This document shows positions 53,503-62,600 of a stretch of 64,000 bases of DNA, piece by piece. Both the position numbers and the translations under genes were made by a program. Location of the stretch: contig NZ_JAJHPV010000004.1 of assembly GCF_020831365.1 (NCBI RefSeq), forward strand, positions 310,001 through 374,000, written 5' to 3'. Numbering within the stretch: position 1 is the first letter of the stretch; each line of letters starts with the position of its first letter. The DNA is from Massilia agrisoli. GTDB lineage: Bacteria > Pseudomonadota > Gammaproteobacteria > Burkholderiales > Burkholderiaceae_D. The notes beneath the pieces are model-generated. The model had not been told where the DNA came from. It ran no database searches and saw nothing but the letters and a program-made list of their open reading frames with translations.

Positions 53503-54300
53503 TTGCAGCACACCGCGATCGCACTCGAAGGGCGAGACGTAACGATCGAATACGAATGGGTCGCCGGCGCGCGCAGCGGTGCGCCGCTGATCGTGTTCCT
53601 GCATGAAGGACTGGGGTGCGCCGCGATGTGGGGCGACTGGCCGCGCGCCTTGTGCGCGGCCACCGGCTGCCGCGGCCTGGTGTTCTCGCGTTACGGCTAC
53701 GGGCATTCCCAGCCCCGTCCCGCGCCAGGGCCTGGCTGGCCCGTTGACTACATGGAGCGCGAAGCGCGCGAGCACCTGCCTGCACTTCTGGAGGCGGTCG
53801 GCATCGACGCCGCGCGCGAGCGCCCGGTCATCTTCGGGCACAGTGACGGCGCCACCATCGCGCTGCTGTATGCCGCCGCTTTCTCGCAGCATGTGCGCGC
53901 GGCGGTGGTGCTGGCCCCGCACGTCTTTACCGAGGAGGTGGCGCGCGAGCGGATAGCGCGGCTGCGCGCCAGCTGGGACGACGGACGGCTGGCGGCCCAC
54001 CTGGCGAGCCTGCACGGCGACCCCGGGGGCGTATTCAATGGCTGGAGCGGTTGCTGGCTGTCGGCTGCGTTCCGCAACTGGAACGTCGCGGGGGCGCTCG
54101 CCAGCATCGCCTGCCCGCTGCTGGCGGTGCAAGGCAGGCAGGACCAGTATGGGACCCTAGAGCAGCTGTACGAAATACAGCGCCGGGTTCCCCACGCCGA
54201 ACTGCTGGTCCTCGACGATTGCCGCCATGCGCCACACGAGGAGCATCCCGCCGCGGTGCTCGGCGCCGTCGGCGCTTTCCTTGGGCGCCAGGGCGCCTGA
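53503..54300 (+). CDS. Alpha/beta hydrolase
   Basis: 265 residues from TTG 53503, chosen because AAAGGAAG lies 6 bases upstream and 13 bases follow the previous stop. No signal peptide, so cytoplasmic. The oxyanion segment FLHEGLGCAAMWGDWPRAL, nucleophile elbow GHSDG, an acid in QGRQDQYG and the base His in DDCRHAPHEE are all present. It closes the plus-strand catabolic train before a bidirectional terminator. A thioesterase or lactonase step of furan catabolism is possible; the substrate is not evident. Confidence 0.85.
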   Translation: MQHTAIALEGRDVTIEYEWVAGARSGAPLIVFLHEGLGCAAMWGDWPRALCAATGCRGLVFSRYGYGHSQPRPAPGPGWPVDYMEREAREHLPALLEAVGIDAARERPVIFGHSDGATIALLYAAAFSQHVRAAVVLAPHVFTEEVARERIARLRASWDDGRLAAHLASLHGDPGGVFNGWSGCWLSAAFRNWNVAGALASIACPLLAVQGRQDQYGTLEQLYEIQRRVPHAELLVLDDCRHAPHEEHPAAVLGAVGAFLGRQGA

Positions 54301-54315
54301 GGCGCGAAGGGCGAG

Positions 54316-54355
54316 AAAAAACCCGCAATGCCGGCGACGGCGATGCGGGTTTTTT
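54316..54355. terminator. Bidirectional Rho-independent terminator
   Basis: AAAAACCCGCA and TGCGGGTTTTTT (arms at 54316-54327 and 54344-54355) enclose a GC-rich loop region; both strands end in a T run. It serves the catabolic train (plus) and the flagellar operon (minus) whose last gene stops at 54380. Confidence 0.85.
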
Positions 54356-54379
54356 ATGCGCGCTGCGTTTTGTGGCGCT

Positions 54380-55393
54380 TTAACGAAGTCCCAGCAAGGC
54401 CAGCACGCGTTCCCGGCTGATCCCCACCATCGCCGACGTAATCGCCAGCAGCGATTCGTAGTTCGGATCGGTCGCGGTGGCGGCGAAGTCCTTCGCCAGC
54501 ACAGTCATGTCATCGGACGGCACCGGCGCCATCGCGGCGCGGCTGGCCGCGGCGCTCAGCTCGCGGCTCGCGGCGGCCTGCGAACTCCTGACCTGCGCCA
54601 GCGCCCGCACCACCTCCTGCAGACTCAGCCGCAAGGCTTCGGTATCGCTGGTGCCCCAGCGCTGCGGCGCGACTGCGCCAGGTTCTTCTTCCGTCGCCAC
54701 GCGCCCGCGTCCGAGGATCGACAGGTTGTCGCGCAGGGCGGGCCAGTGCGCTTCCGGCGTCGTAAAGATCAGCTTGCCATTGGCGTCGCTGCTGACGCGG
54801 ACGTTGGCGGGCGCCAGCGCGCGGTCGAAGCGCTGGACGATCTCTTCGTCCGACATGCCGGGTTCGATATTGACGGTCAGCGCCTGGCCGCCGGCGCCGG
54901 ACGAAAACGACAGCATTTGCGGGGCGCTCGACTTCAGCGAGCTGAGCGTCATGCCGCGCACATTGAAGCGCTGGGTCGCCGATGCGGCGTTGTAGTTGAG
55001 CTGCGCGTCGAGCTTGTCCCCGCCGGACTGGCGCCGGCGTTCGAGCGTGTTGGCCAGTTCGCGCAGGCGCGCTTCGATCTGGCGTTCGTCCGCTTGCAGG
55101 TTGCTGAGCTTGGCGCTCAGCTCGCTTTTGAGCGACTGCAGCTGGCCGGCGACTTCTTCAAGGAAATCAAGCGCTTGCTGGGCGCTGGCGACATCGCCTT
55201 GCAAGTGGCTGTCGAAGCCGCGCATGGTGCGCCGCATCGGCGCCGGTGCCGGGGTGGCCGCAGGAGGTGGCGCGAGCTGGGGCGGACGGCCTTCGGCCAG
55301 CCGTTCGGCAGCTTCCGTGCGCGCCTGCGGGGCGCTGGCTGCGCTGCCGGTGGTGCTGGCAGGGGCAGGGGACTGGGGACGGATGCTGTCCAT
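54380..55393 (-). CDS. Unrecognised protein at the end of the flg operon
   Basis: 337 residues, starting 3 bases after the flgL stop. A Pro/Ala-rich N-terminus (1-55) is followed by a predicted coiled coil (about 60-125: LDFLEEVAGQLQSLKSELSA, LQADERQIEARLRELAN). The middle part (about 140-215) with QALTVNIEPGMSDEEIVQRF and VRVSSDANGKLIFTTPEAHW resembles the flagellin hook-IN repeat found in flagellin and hook-associated proteins. The C-terminus is helical. No signal peptide, as expected for type III-exported axial proteins. Its position suggests a filament or hook-junction role, but no known flagellar gene name fits. Confidence 0.7.
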   Translation of the reverse strand: MDSIRPQSPAPASTTGSAASAPQARTEAAERLAEGRPPQLAPPPAATPAPAPMRRTMRGFDSHLQGDVASAQQALDFLEEVAGQLQSLKSELSAKLSNLQADERQIEARLRELANTLERRRQSGGDKLDAQLNYNAASATQRFNVRGMTLSSLKSSAPQMLSFSSGAGGQALTVNIEPGMSDEEIVQRFDRALAPANVRVSSDANGKLIFTTPEAHWPALRDNLSILGRGRVATEEEPGAVAPQRWGTSDTEALRLSLQEVVRALAQVRSSQAAASRELSAAASRAAMAPVPSDDMTVLAKDFAATATDPNYESLLAITSAMVGISRERVLALLGLR

Positions 55394-55396
55394 GGC

Positions 55397-56308
55397 TTAC
55401 AGCACCGAGAACAGCGACAGGGTGCCGATTTTGGCGTAGGCCTTGTAGGTCGCCTGCAGGGCGTTCGAATAGCCAGTCAGCTCGGTTGCGGCAAAGCCGT
55501 AGTCGAGCTGGCCGATGTCGGTCAGCGCCATCTGGTTCGACAGGCTCACATTGCTGTGGTTGATGTCGAGGGTGTCGAGGATGTTGTGCGAGCCGCCCAG
55601 TACCGCCACTTTGCCCGAAATGAGATTGAGCGCGGTGTCGAAACCGTCGAGGTTGGCCGCGAGCAGGGTGCGCAGCGCCGGGTCGCTCGGGTTCATCGTT
55701 GGCTGGCCGAGCGCGTCGATCACGGCGTCGAGCTGGTTGAGCAGGTCTTCCACGCCGCTGACGTTGCCGTTCGCGACCTGGGTGATGCCGTTGCCGACAA
55801 CCACGGTCTGGTCATTGGTGTTGCCCACAAAGGTGTAGCGCGCGCCGGCGGCGGCCGTCGCATCGAAGGCGATCGGCGCGGTGTCGGTCTGGGTGCCGGA
55901 GAACACGTAGCGGCCTTCCTGGTCGACCGCGTTGGCGGTGTACAGCAGGCTTTCGCGCAGCGAGGTCAGCGGCGAGATCATGGCGCGCAGGTCGTCCGGC
56001 GTGTTGCTGCCGTCCGAGGACCAGACCAGCAGGTCGCGGCCCTGGATCATGTCGTTGACCATGCTGGTCAGGTAATCTTCGTTCTTGCTGAGGCGGATCT
56101 TGATCGCGGCGATGTTCTCGCGGTACTGGTTCAGGGTCGATTCCTCGCGGCGCAGGCGCGACAGGCGCACGTTGTCGACCGGGTCGTCAGACGGCAGCTG
56201 GATGCGCTGTCCCGACGCCATCTGCTGGGTCAGGTAGCCGAGGCGCTCCTGGTTCACCTGGAGCGACTGGTTCATCGTCGACTGGTACTGGCTGGTGGCG
56301 ATTCGCAT
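55397..56308 (-). CDS. flgL: Flagellar hook-filament junction protein FlgL
   Basis: 303 residues, close to the usual length. The flagellin-like N-terminus RIATSQYQSTMNQSLQVNQE, QQMASGQRIQLPSDDPV and C-terminal helices (LQATYKAYAKIGTLSLFSVL) form the D0/D1 core. It joins the hook to the filament together with FlgK and is exported by the flagellar type III system. It lies 10 bases after flgK. Confidence 0.95.
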   Translation of the reverse strand: MRIATSQYQSTMNQSLQVNQERLGYLTQQMASGQRIQLPSDDPVDNVRLSRLRREESTLNQYRENIAAIKIRLSKNEDYLTSMVNDMIQGRDLLVWSSDGSNTPDDLRAMISPLTSLRESLLYTANAVDQEGRYVFSGTQTDTAPIAFDATAAAGARYTFVGNTNDQTVVVGNGITQVANGNVSGVEDLLNQLDAVIDALGQPTMNPSDPALRTLLAANLDGFDTALNLISGKVAVLGGSHNILDTLDINHSNVSLSNQMALTDIGQLDYGFAATELTGYSNALQATYKAYAKIGTLSLFSVL

Positions 56309-56318
56309 GCGGTTCCCC

Positions 56319-57692
56319 TTAAGACATCATCGCGAGGGTGGCGTCGAACAGCGCGTTGGCCACCGACATCACCTTCATGTTTGCTTGATACATGTTCTGG
56401 AATTCGACCAGGTTGATCGCTTCCTCATCCTGGTTGACGCCGCTCGTCGATTTCCAGTCGTCCACCGCCTGGTTGCGGATGGTTTCATTGGTCGCCAGGG
56501 TCGCGCGGTTCTGCTGGCTGTCGACCGCCAGCTTGCCGGTCAGCTGGGTGTCGGCGTCGGCGATCAGCACCATGCCCAGCGAGGTGACGTTGATCGGATC
56601 GTTCTTGATGGCGATGATCTTCTGCAGGTTGCCGCTGTCGCCAGGGGTGCCGTCGCTTGAGAACGCCAGGTCGGCGGTCTGGTAGCCATCGACGATCTGC
56701 AGCATGTTCGAGGTGCTGCCCGGGGTGTAGACGAACATCGGGCCGCCGGCGGTGCCGTCCATCTTGAAGCCGGCCGCCAGCTGGGTGTTGACCTTGTCGG
56801 CGATCTGTTCGGCCATGTCGGCCACGCCCTGCTGCAGCGGCAGCAGGATGTTGCGCTCGTACGCGCCAAGGCCGCCGAGCTGGCCGCCGACGCTGACGCT
56901 GTCGAGGTCGAAGGTGGAGCCGGCGAAGGACAGCGAGAAGGTCTGGGTGGTGCCGCCGCTCACGTTCAGCTGGCCGGCGATGCCGCCGAGCACCAGCGCC
57001 TGGCCGGTTTTGAGCGAAACGCTGCGGGTGCCGTCAGGCTGGTCGGAGACTTCCAGGTCGAGCTGGGACGCCAGCGCGTCAATGGCCTGGTCGCGCGCGT
57101 CGACCAGCGACGAGTGGTTGGTGCCGGTGGCGGCGGCGATGGTGATCTGGCGGTTCAGCGACGCGATGTTGGCGATGGTGACGTTGGCGCTGGAAACGAT
57201 CGCGCTGCGCTGCAGGCGCAGCGATTGCAGCTGGGCGTTGAAGACGTTGTTGAGGTTGTTGAAACGCTGGGCCATGGTGCCGGCCGCGGTCAGCACTTGC
57301 TGGCGCAGCGGGGTCGAGGTCGGGTCGACGCCGGCCACGGCGTTCATCGCCTCGAAGAACTTGTCGACGCCGGCCGACAGGCTCGCTGCGTTGTCGCCCA
57401 TGACGCGTTCAAGCTGGGTCAGGTAAGGCTGGGTCTGCGAATGACGGCCGACGCCGGACGCCGAGCGCCACATTTGCTGGTTCTTGTAGTCGTCGCTGAT
57501 GCGCAGCAAGTTGTTGACGGCCACGCCATTGCCGGGCGAGCGGTTGTTGCCGCGCTCCGAGCCGACCGCCGTCAGCAACGCCATCTGGCGCGTGTAGCCC
57601 TTGGTCTGCATGTTGGCAAGGTTCTGGCTGGTAGTGGCCAACGCCAACTGGGAAGCGAGCGCGCCGGACAGCGCATTGTTCATGATGCTCAT
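56319..57692 (-). CDS. flgK: Flagellar hook-associated protein FlgK
   Basis: 457 residues, about 90 shorter than the E. coli protein; the middle (surface) domain is the reduced part. N-terminus LSGALASQLALATTSQNLANM and TKGYTRQ, and C-terminus GVNQDEEAINLVEFQNMYQANMKV are conserved axial-protein signatures. It forms the first hook-filament junction ring. ATG at 57692 or 57683 could be the start; no strong ribosome binding site decides. Confidence 0.94.
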   Translation of the reverse strand: MSIMNNALSGALASQLALATTSQNLANMQTKGYTRQMALLTAVGSERGNNRSPGNGVAVNNLLRISDDYKNQQMWRSASGVGRHSQTQPYLTQLERVMGDNAASLSAGVDKFFEAMNAVAGVDPTSTPLRQQVLTAAGTMAQRFNNLNNVFNAQLQSLRLQRSAIVSSANVTIANIASLNRQITIAAATGTNHSSLVDARDQAIDALASQLDLEVSDQPDGTRSVSLKTGQALVLGGIAGQLNVSGGTTQTFSLSFAGSTFDLDSVSVGGQLGGLGAYERNILLPLQQGVADMAEQIADKVNTQLAAGFKMDGTAGGPMFVYTPGSTSNMLQIVDGYQTADLAFSSDGTPGDSGNLQKIIAIKNDPINVTSLGMVLIADADTQLTGKLAVDSQQNRATLATNETIRNQAVDDWKSTSGVNQDEEAINLVEFQNMYQANMKVMSVANALFDATLAMMS

Positions 57693-57740
57693 TTTGCAAT
57701 TTCTTTCGCGTGGGTGGCGTCAACTAAACAAGGCGACCGT

Positions 57741-58055
57741 TTACTTCGTTTTATTAAGCGGCGCAGGTAAAAGCTGGCGCAGGATGGCGTCGGCGATGCC
57801 GAAGGCGCGCTGGCCGGCCATCTGGGTGGCCACCATGCCGTCGGCCATGTCCTGCATGTCGCGGTTGACCGGGTCCTTGAACACGCTGTCGTCGGACGCC
57901 ATTTCGCGGGTGCCCGCGCGCATCTGCTTGAGCATGTTCGCGATGAAGAAGCTTTCGAATTCGACTGCCGCCTTGGTGGCCTTGGCCGCATACACCGGGT
58001 CGGCGGCGGGATTGTCGCCGCCTGGGCGGGGCAGGGATGGGTCGAGAATGGTCAT
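57741..58055 (-). CDS. flgJ: FlgJ rod-binding domain protein, without muramidase domain
   Basis: 104 residues, only the N-terminal rod-binding (rod-capping) domain: KATKAAVEFESFFIANMLKQ, DSVFKDPVNRDMQDMADGMV and GQRAFGIADAILRQL. Enterobacterial FlgJ (about 313 residues) adds a glucosaminidase that opens peptidoglycan for the rod. Here the frame stops and the next gene is flgK 48 bases on, so another enzyme must do the wall cutting. It follows flgI after 9 bases. Confidence 0.93.
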   Translation of the reverse strand: MTILDPSLPRPGGDNPAADPVYAAKATKAAVEFESFFIANMLKQMRAGTREMASDDSVFKDPVNRDMQDMADGMVATQMAGQRAFGIADAILRQLLPAPLNKTK

Positions 58056-58064
58056 GTGCTGTCC

Positions 58065-59171
58065 TCAGATTACGACAAGTTCGCCTTCGATCGCGCCGGC
58101 CTGGTCGAGCGCCTGCAGGATCGCCATGATGTCGTCGGGCGTCGCGCCCAGGCTGTTGACGACGTCGATGATGGTTTGCAGCTTGGCGCCCTGGGGCCAT
58201 TTGAACATCTGGCCCGAGCCTTGGTCAACCGACAGTTTCGATTGCGGCGTGACGGCGGTGCGGCCGTTCGAGAACGGGCCTGGCTGGCTGACGTTGGAAC
58301 TTTCGGCGATCACCACCTTGAGCGCGCCGTGGGTGACGGCAGCGGCCTTGACGCGCACGCCGTCGGCGATGACGACGGTACCGGTGCGCGAGTTGAACAC
58401 CACCTTCGGCACCTCGGCGCCGACTTCCACCGGCATCGATTCGAGCTTGGCCATGAAGGCCACGCGCGCGGTCGGGTTTTCCGGTGCGATCACGGCGATG
58501 GTGGCGCCGTCGCTGGTGGTGGCCACCGGGCCAAAGCGGCGGTTGATCGCCTCGACCACGTTGGTAGCCGACTGGAAGTTAGCGTTCTTCAAACGCAGCA
58601 TGACTTCCGGGCGGGTCGCGAAGTCGGTGGCGATTTCGCGCTCGATGTTGGCGCCGTTGGGAATGCGTCCGCCGGTTGGCGTATTGACGGTCACGCTGGA
58701 GCCGCTGTTGCCGGTCGCGTTCAGGCCGCCGACCACCACGTTGCCCTGTGCGAGCGCGTAGATTTCGTTGTCGGCCGCGCGCAGCTGCGTCAGCAGCAGC
58801 ACGCCGCCGCGCAGGCTCTTGGCGTCGCCCAGCGACGACACGTTGACGTCGATCTGCTGGCCGCGGCGGTAACCGGGCGGGAACACCGCGCTGACCATCA
58901 CGGCCGCGACGTTCTTGTTCTTCGCGTCGGTCCCTTCCGGCAGCTTGACGCCGAACTGCTTGAGCATGTTGACGACCGACTGGCTGGAGTACTTGACCTG
59001 GGTGCTGTCGCCGCTGCCATTGAGGCCGACCACGAGGCCGTAGCCGACCAGCGGGTTGTCGCGCACGCCTTCGACGCTGACCAGGGAACGCAGCGGCTGC
59101 GCGGCGAACAGCGGCAGCGCGAGGCAGGAAGCCAGTACCAGGGTGGCGAGGCGGAGGAAGCGGGATTGCAT
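58065..59171 (-). CDS. flgI: Flagellar P-ring protein FlgI
   Basis: 368 residues with a Sec signal peptide ([20 protein letters not shown], cleavage near FAA-QP). Conserved: [48 protein letters not shown] and the C-terminal [20 protein letters not shown]. It forms the periplasmic bushing ring around the rod. It lies 12 bases after flgH. Confidence 0.97.
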   Translation of the reverse strand: MQSRFLRLATLVLASCLALPLFAAQPLRSLVSVEGVRDNPLVGYGLVVGLNGSGDSTQVKYSSQSVVNMLKQFGVKLPEGTDAKNKNVAAVMVSAVFPPGYRRGQQIDVNVSSLGDAKSLRGGVLLLTQLRAADNEIYALAQGNVVVGGLNATGNSGSSVTVNTPTGGRIPNGANIEREIATDFATRPEVMLRLKNANFQSATNVVEAINRRFGPVATTSDGATIAVIAPENPTARVAFMAKLESMPVEVGAEVPKVVFNSRTGTVVIADGVRVKAAAVTHGALKVVIAESSNVSQPGPFSNGRTAVTPQSKLSVDQGSGQMFKWPQGAKLQTIIDVVNSLGATPDDIMAILQALDQAGAIEGELVVI

Positions 59172-59183
59172 GATTTGTCTACC

Positions 59184-59843
59184 TTAGAACGGCATCCACG
59201 GGCTGACGAAGAAGCGCGTCAGCCAGCCGGGTTGATTGGCGTCGGACAGGGCGCCCTTGCCGGAGTACGAGATGCGCGCATTGGCCACGCGCAGCGAGGA
59301 CACCTGGTTGTCGGCGTCGATGTCGGCGGCGCGCAGGAAGCCCGCCAGGCGCACGAATTCTTCGCCCTGGTTCAGGGTCAGGCTTTTTTCGCCGGCCACG
59401 CGCAGCAGGCCGTTCGGCAGCACTTCCTGCACGATCACGGTCAGCGCGCCGGACAGGGCGTTTTGCTGGGTGCTGGTGGCGTCGCCGCTGAAGCTGCGTT
59501 CAGCCGACAGGTCGACACCGGTTTTCGGGAAGGTTTTGCCCAGCAGGCCGGCAGGGGTCACGCCCACGCTCGAATCCTTGCTGATGCTGGTGCCGGCGCG
59601 CTTGCTGGCCTGGGTGGTCTCTTCGAGGAAGACAGTGACCACGTCGCCGGTGCGGAAGGCGCGTGCGTCGGACGTCAGCGGCACCGCGTCGGCGTTGAAC
59701 ACGCCGCCCGACAAGCCGCCGCGCGCCACTGCACGCGGCAGCGGCGCGGTCTGGTCGGCCATGGTCGGCGCGGGCGCAGGCAGTTGCATGGTTGCGCAGC
59801 CGGAGAGCGCGACGACGACAGCCGCCATCAGTACGTGTTTCAT
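59184..59843 (-). CDS. flgH: Flagellar L-ring lipoprotein FlgH
   Basis: 219 residues. A lipoprotein signal MKHVLMAAVVVALSGC gives acylated Cys16. Conserved: FRTGDVVTVFLEETTQASKRAGT, VIVQEVLPNGLLRVAGEKSL and VRLAGFLRAADIDADN. It forms the outer-membrane ring. The start overlaps the flgG stop by one base (TAATG). Confidence 0.97.
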   Translation of the reverse strand: MKHVLMAAVVVALSGCATMQLPAPAPTMADQTAPLPRAVARGGLSGGVFNADAVPLTSDARAFRTGDVVTVFLEETTQASKRAGTSISKDSSVGVTPAGLLGKTFPKTGVDLSAERSFSGDATSTQQNALSGALTVIVQEVLPNGLLRVAGEKSLTLNQGEEFVRLAGFLRAADIDADNQVSSLRVANARISYSGKGALSDANQPGWLTRFFVSPWMPF

Positions 59844-60631
59844 TATCGCGCCGCCTGTGCCAGGTACTGCAGCATGTTGTCCGCCGCCGACAGCACCTTG
59901 GTGTTCATTTCGTAGGTGCGCTGGGCGGCGATCATGTCGACCATCTCTTCGACCACCTGCACGTTCGAGCCTTCCAGCGCGCCCTGGCGCAGCTTGCCGA
60001 ATGCGCCTTCGCCTGGATTGCCTTCGGTGGCCTGGCCGCTGGCCGCGGTTTCCTGGAACAGGTTTTCGCCGAGGGCCAGCAGGCCAGTCGGGTTGACGAA
60101 CGAGGTCAGGGTCAGCTGGCCCAGTTCGGACGGGGTGGTGCTGCCCGGGATGGTCGCCGAGACCATGCCGTTTTCGCCGATGGTGATCGCGGTGGCGTTG
60201 GCCGGCACGGTGATCTGCGGTACCAGCGGCAGGCCCGATGCGTTGACCAGGGTGCCGTTGGCGTCGACCTGCAGCTGGCCGGCGCGGGTGTACGCCGGCT
60301 CGCCGTCAGGTCGGCGCACCTGCAGGAAGCCGTTGCCGGAAATGGCGACGTCGAGCGGCTGGCTGGTGGTCTGGATCGAACCGTTGGTGAACACCTTCTG
60401 GGTGCCGACCAGGTGGGTACCGTTACCGAGCTGGACACCCGATGGCGACAGCGTGTTGTCGGCGCGCTGGGCGCCGGGCTGCTGCTCGACCTGGTAGAAC
60501 AGGTCTTCGAAAACCGCGCGGTCGCGCTTGAAGCCGACAGTGTTCACGTTGGCCAGGTTGTTGGCGATGGTCTGCAGTTTTGCATCCTGGGCTTGAACGC
60601 CGGTCTTGCTGATCCACATTGCTGGATTCAT
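59843..60631 (-). CDS. flgG: Flagellar distal rod protein FlgG
   Basis: 262 residues, the usual length. Axial-protein N-terminus MWISKTGVQAQDAKLQTIAN with NNLANVNTVGFKRDRAVFEDL, core ISGNGFLQVRRPDGEPAYTRAG and C-terminus EGSNVQVVEEMVDMIAAQR. It builds the distal rod. It follows flgF after 32 bases. Confidence 0.97.
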   Translation of the reverse strand: MNPAMWISKTGVQAQDAKLQTIANNLANVNTVGFKRDRAVFEDLFYQVEQQPGAQRADNTLSPSGVQLGNGTHLVGTQKVFTNGSIQTTSQPLDVAISGNGFLQVRRPDGEPAYTRAGQLQVDANGTLVNASGLPLVPQITVPANATAITIGENGMVSATIPGSTTPSELGQLTLTSFVNPTGLLALGENLFQETAASGQATEGNPGEGAFGKLRQGALEGSNVQVVEEMVDMIAAQRTYEMNTKVLSAADNMLQYLAQAAR

Positions 60632-60663
60632 GATGTGCTCCTGGGTGGTTTGGTGACGGCCGC

Positions 60664-61392
60664 TTACGCGCCGATCAGGCGGTTGCCCGCTTCATTCATG
60701 TTGTCGCTTGCCTTGAACAGCTTCATCTGCATCTCGAAGCTGCGGTTCAGGCTCATGGTGGCGATCATTTCCTCGACTGCCGAGACGTTGCTGCCTTCGA
60801 GGTGGCGGTTGCGCACCGTGACGGCAGGGTCGGCAGCCAGCTGGTCGCCGTTGCGCGCCACGATCAGGCCCGCTTCGTTCTTGGTCAGCTCGCCCGCTTC
60901 GCCACCCACCAGCTTGAGCTTGTCGACCACCTGCATCTCCTGGGCGCCCGGCGCCTGGATCGAGATGGTGCCGTCGGCGCCGATGGCGACCGCGTTAAAC
61001 GGCGGCAGCACGATCGGGCCGCCGTCGCCCAGCAGCGCATGGCCGCCGACCGACAGCGCGCCTTCGGCATCGATTTCGATGTTGCCGGCGCGGGTGTAGG
61101 CTTCGCCTGGTCCGAACTGCACCGCCAGGTAGCCGTTGCCGGCCACCGCCACGTCGAGGTCGCGGCCGGTTTCCTTGACCGTGCCCTGGCGGGTCGACAG
61201 GGCATCCGACTTCATGTTCGCCATGTGGCGGTCGTCGTAGCCGAAGCCGCCTTCGAGCGACTGCGCCGCCGTCACTTCCATGTTGGCGCGAAAGCCCGTG
61301 GTGTCCATGTTGGCCAGGTTGTTGGCGTGGACCTGCTGCGAGCGCAGCGCGCGCTCGGCCCCGGAGAGGGCGGTGAAGATCAGTTTATCCAT
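60664..61392 (-). CDS. flgF: Flagellar proximal rod protein FlgF
   Basis: 242 residues with the LSGAERALRSQQVHANNLAN N-terminus, DVAVAGNGYLAVQFGPGEAYTR and the C-terminal LEGSNVSAVEEMIATMSLNR. It is part of the proximal rod. It starts 4 bases after the flgE stop. Confidence 0.96.
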   Translation of the reverse strand: MDKLIFTALSGAERALRSQQVHANNLANMDTTGFRANMEVTAAQSLEGGFGYDDRHMANMKSDALSTRQGTVKETGRDLDVAVAGNGYLAVQFGPGEAYTRAGNIEIDAEGALSVGGHALLGDGGPIVLPPFNAVAIGADGTISIQAPGAQEMQVVDKLKLVGGEAGELTKNEAGLIVARNGDQLAADPAVTVRNRHLEGSNVSAVEEMIATMSLNRSFEMQMKLFKASDNMNEAGNRLIGA

Positions 61393-61396
61393 GCTG

Positions 61397-62578
61397 TTAC
61401 AGCGCCTGCATCAGTGCTTGCATCATCGAATTCTGGGTCGAGATGACCTTCGAATTGGCCTGGTAGTTGCGCTGCGAGGTCATCAGGCCGACCAGTTCGG
61501 AGGTGATGTCGACGTTGGAGCGTTCGAGCGCGCCGGTGTTGAGCTTGCCCAGCAGGCCGCTGCCCGGGGTGCCGTACAGCGCAACGCCCGAGCTCGAGGT
61601 CTCGCCCCAGCTGGTGTCGCTGATCGAGGCGAGCGAGCCTTCGTCGGCGAAGGTGGCCACGGCCAGGGTGGCGATCGCCTGGTTCTCGTCGTTGCTGTAC
61701 TTGGCGATGATCGAGCCGTCCGGGGCCAGCTCGACGCCGACGAAGGCGCCCGAGGCGTAGCCGTCGGTGGCGTTGGTGCTGGTGATCGCTTCGCCGGCGA
61801 ACGCGGTGGTGCCGGCGTAGTCGACGGTGAAGGCCAGCGGGGCTGCGCCGTTGGTCGGGGTCAGGGTCAGCGCCACCGGCGCCACCGGGGCGGTCAGCTG
61901 GCCTTGTGCGTTGAAGGTCATGTTGGTGCTGGTTGCCGGAGCGGCGCCGTCGAAGCCGTAGTGCACGGTGACGCCGGCGGCCGACTTGACGAAGTACTGC
62001 GACACCGTGTGCTGGGCGCCGAGCGAATCGTAGACCACCGACTGCTTGGCCATGTTGTAGGTGTTGGCGTTGGCAGGGTCGAATGCGACCGCCGGGACGG
62101 TCCAGTCGGCAGACAGGTTGGCAACGAATTCAACCTTGGTGCTGGCAGAGGCTGGAATCTGGCCGGTCGGGATCTTAATGTCACCCATCGCGCCGAGGGT
62201 CGCGCTGCCGGCGACGCGGGCGAAGCCCTGGGCGCGGCGGCCGTTGCTGTCGACCATGAAACCATCCTTGTCGGCCGAGAAAATGCCGACCCGGGTATAG
62301 GCCATCAGGCCCTGGTCGTCGCGGGTGACGAAGAAGCCGCGGCCATCGATGGCGGCATCCATGCCGCGTCCGGTGGTCATGGCGCCGCCGTTCTGGCCGA
62401 TGCTCTGGGTCATCGAACCGACTTCAACGCCGGTCGCCTGGGCGCCCGCGTACATCGACGAGAAGTTGGCGCGGCTGGACTTGTAGCCGTAGGTGCCGGC
62501 GTTGGCGATGTTGTTCGAGGTTGCTTCCAGTTGCGTGTTGATTGCCTGGATGCCCGACAGTGCGATTTCGAAACTCAT
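61397..62578 (-). CDS. flgE: Flagellar hook protein FlgE
   Basis: 393 residues. N-terminus LSGIQAINTQLEATSNNIAN, then GYKSSRANFSSMYA, DAAIDGRGFFVTRDDQGLMA; central hook domain rich in Thr, Ala and Gly; C-terminus LERSNVDITSELVGLMTSQR. It polymerises into the hook. The length is near the E. coli protein (402). Confidence 0.96.
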   Translation of the reverse strand: MSFEIALSGIQAINTQLEATSNNIANAGTYGYKSSRANFSSMYAGAQATGVEVGSMTQSIGQNGGAMTTGRGMDAAIDGRGFFVTRDDQGLMAYTRVGIFSADKDGFMVDSNGRRAQGFARVAGSATLGAMGDIKIPTGQIPASASTKVEFVANLSADWTVPAVAFDPANANTYNMAKQSVVYDSLGAQHTVSQYFVKSAAGVTVHYGFDGAAPATSTNMTFNAQGQLTAPVAPVALTLTPTNGAAPLAFTVDYAGTTAFAGEAITSTNATDGYASGAFVGVELAPDGSIIAKYSNDENQAIATLAVATFADEGSLASISDTSWGETSSSGVALYGTPGSGLLGKLNTGALERSNVDITSELVGLMTSQRNYQANSKVISTQNSMMQALMQAL

Positions 62579-62600
62579 GATGTATGTCCTTTAGAAAACG

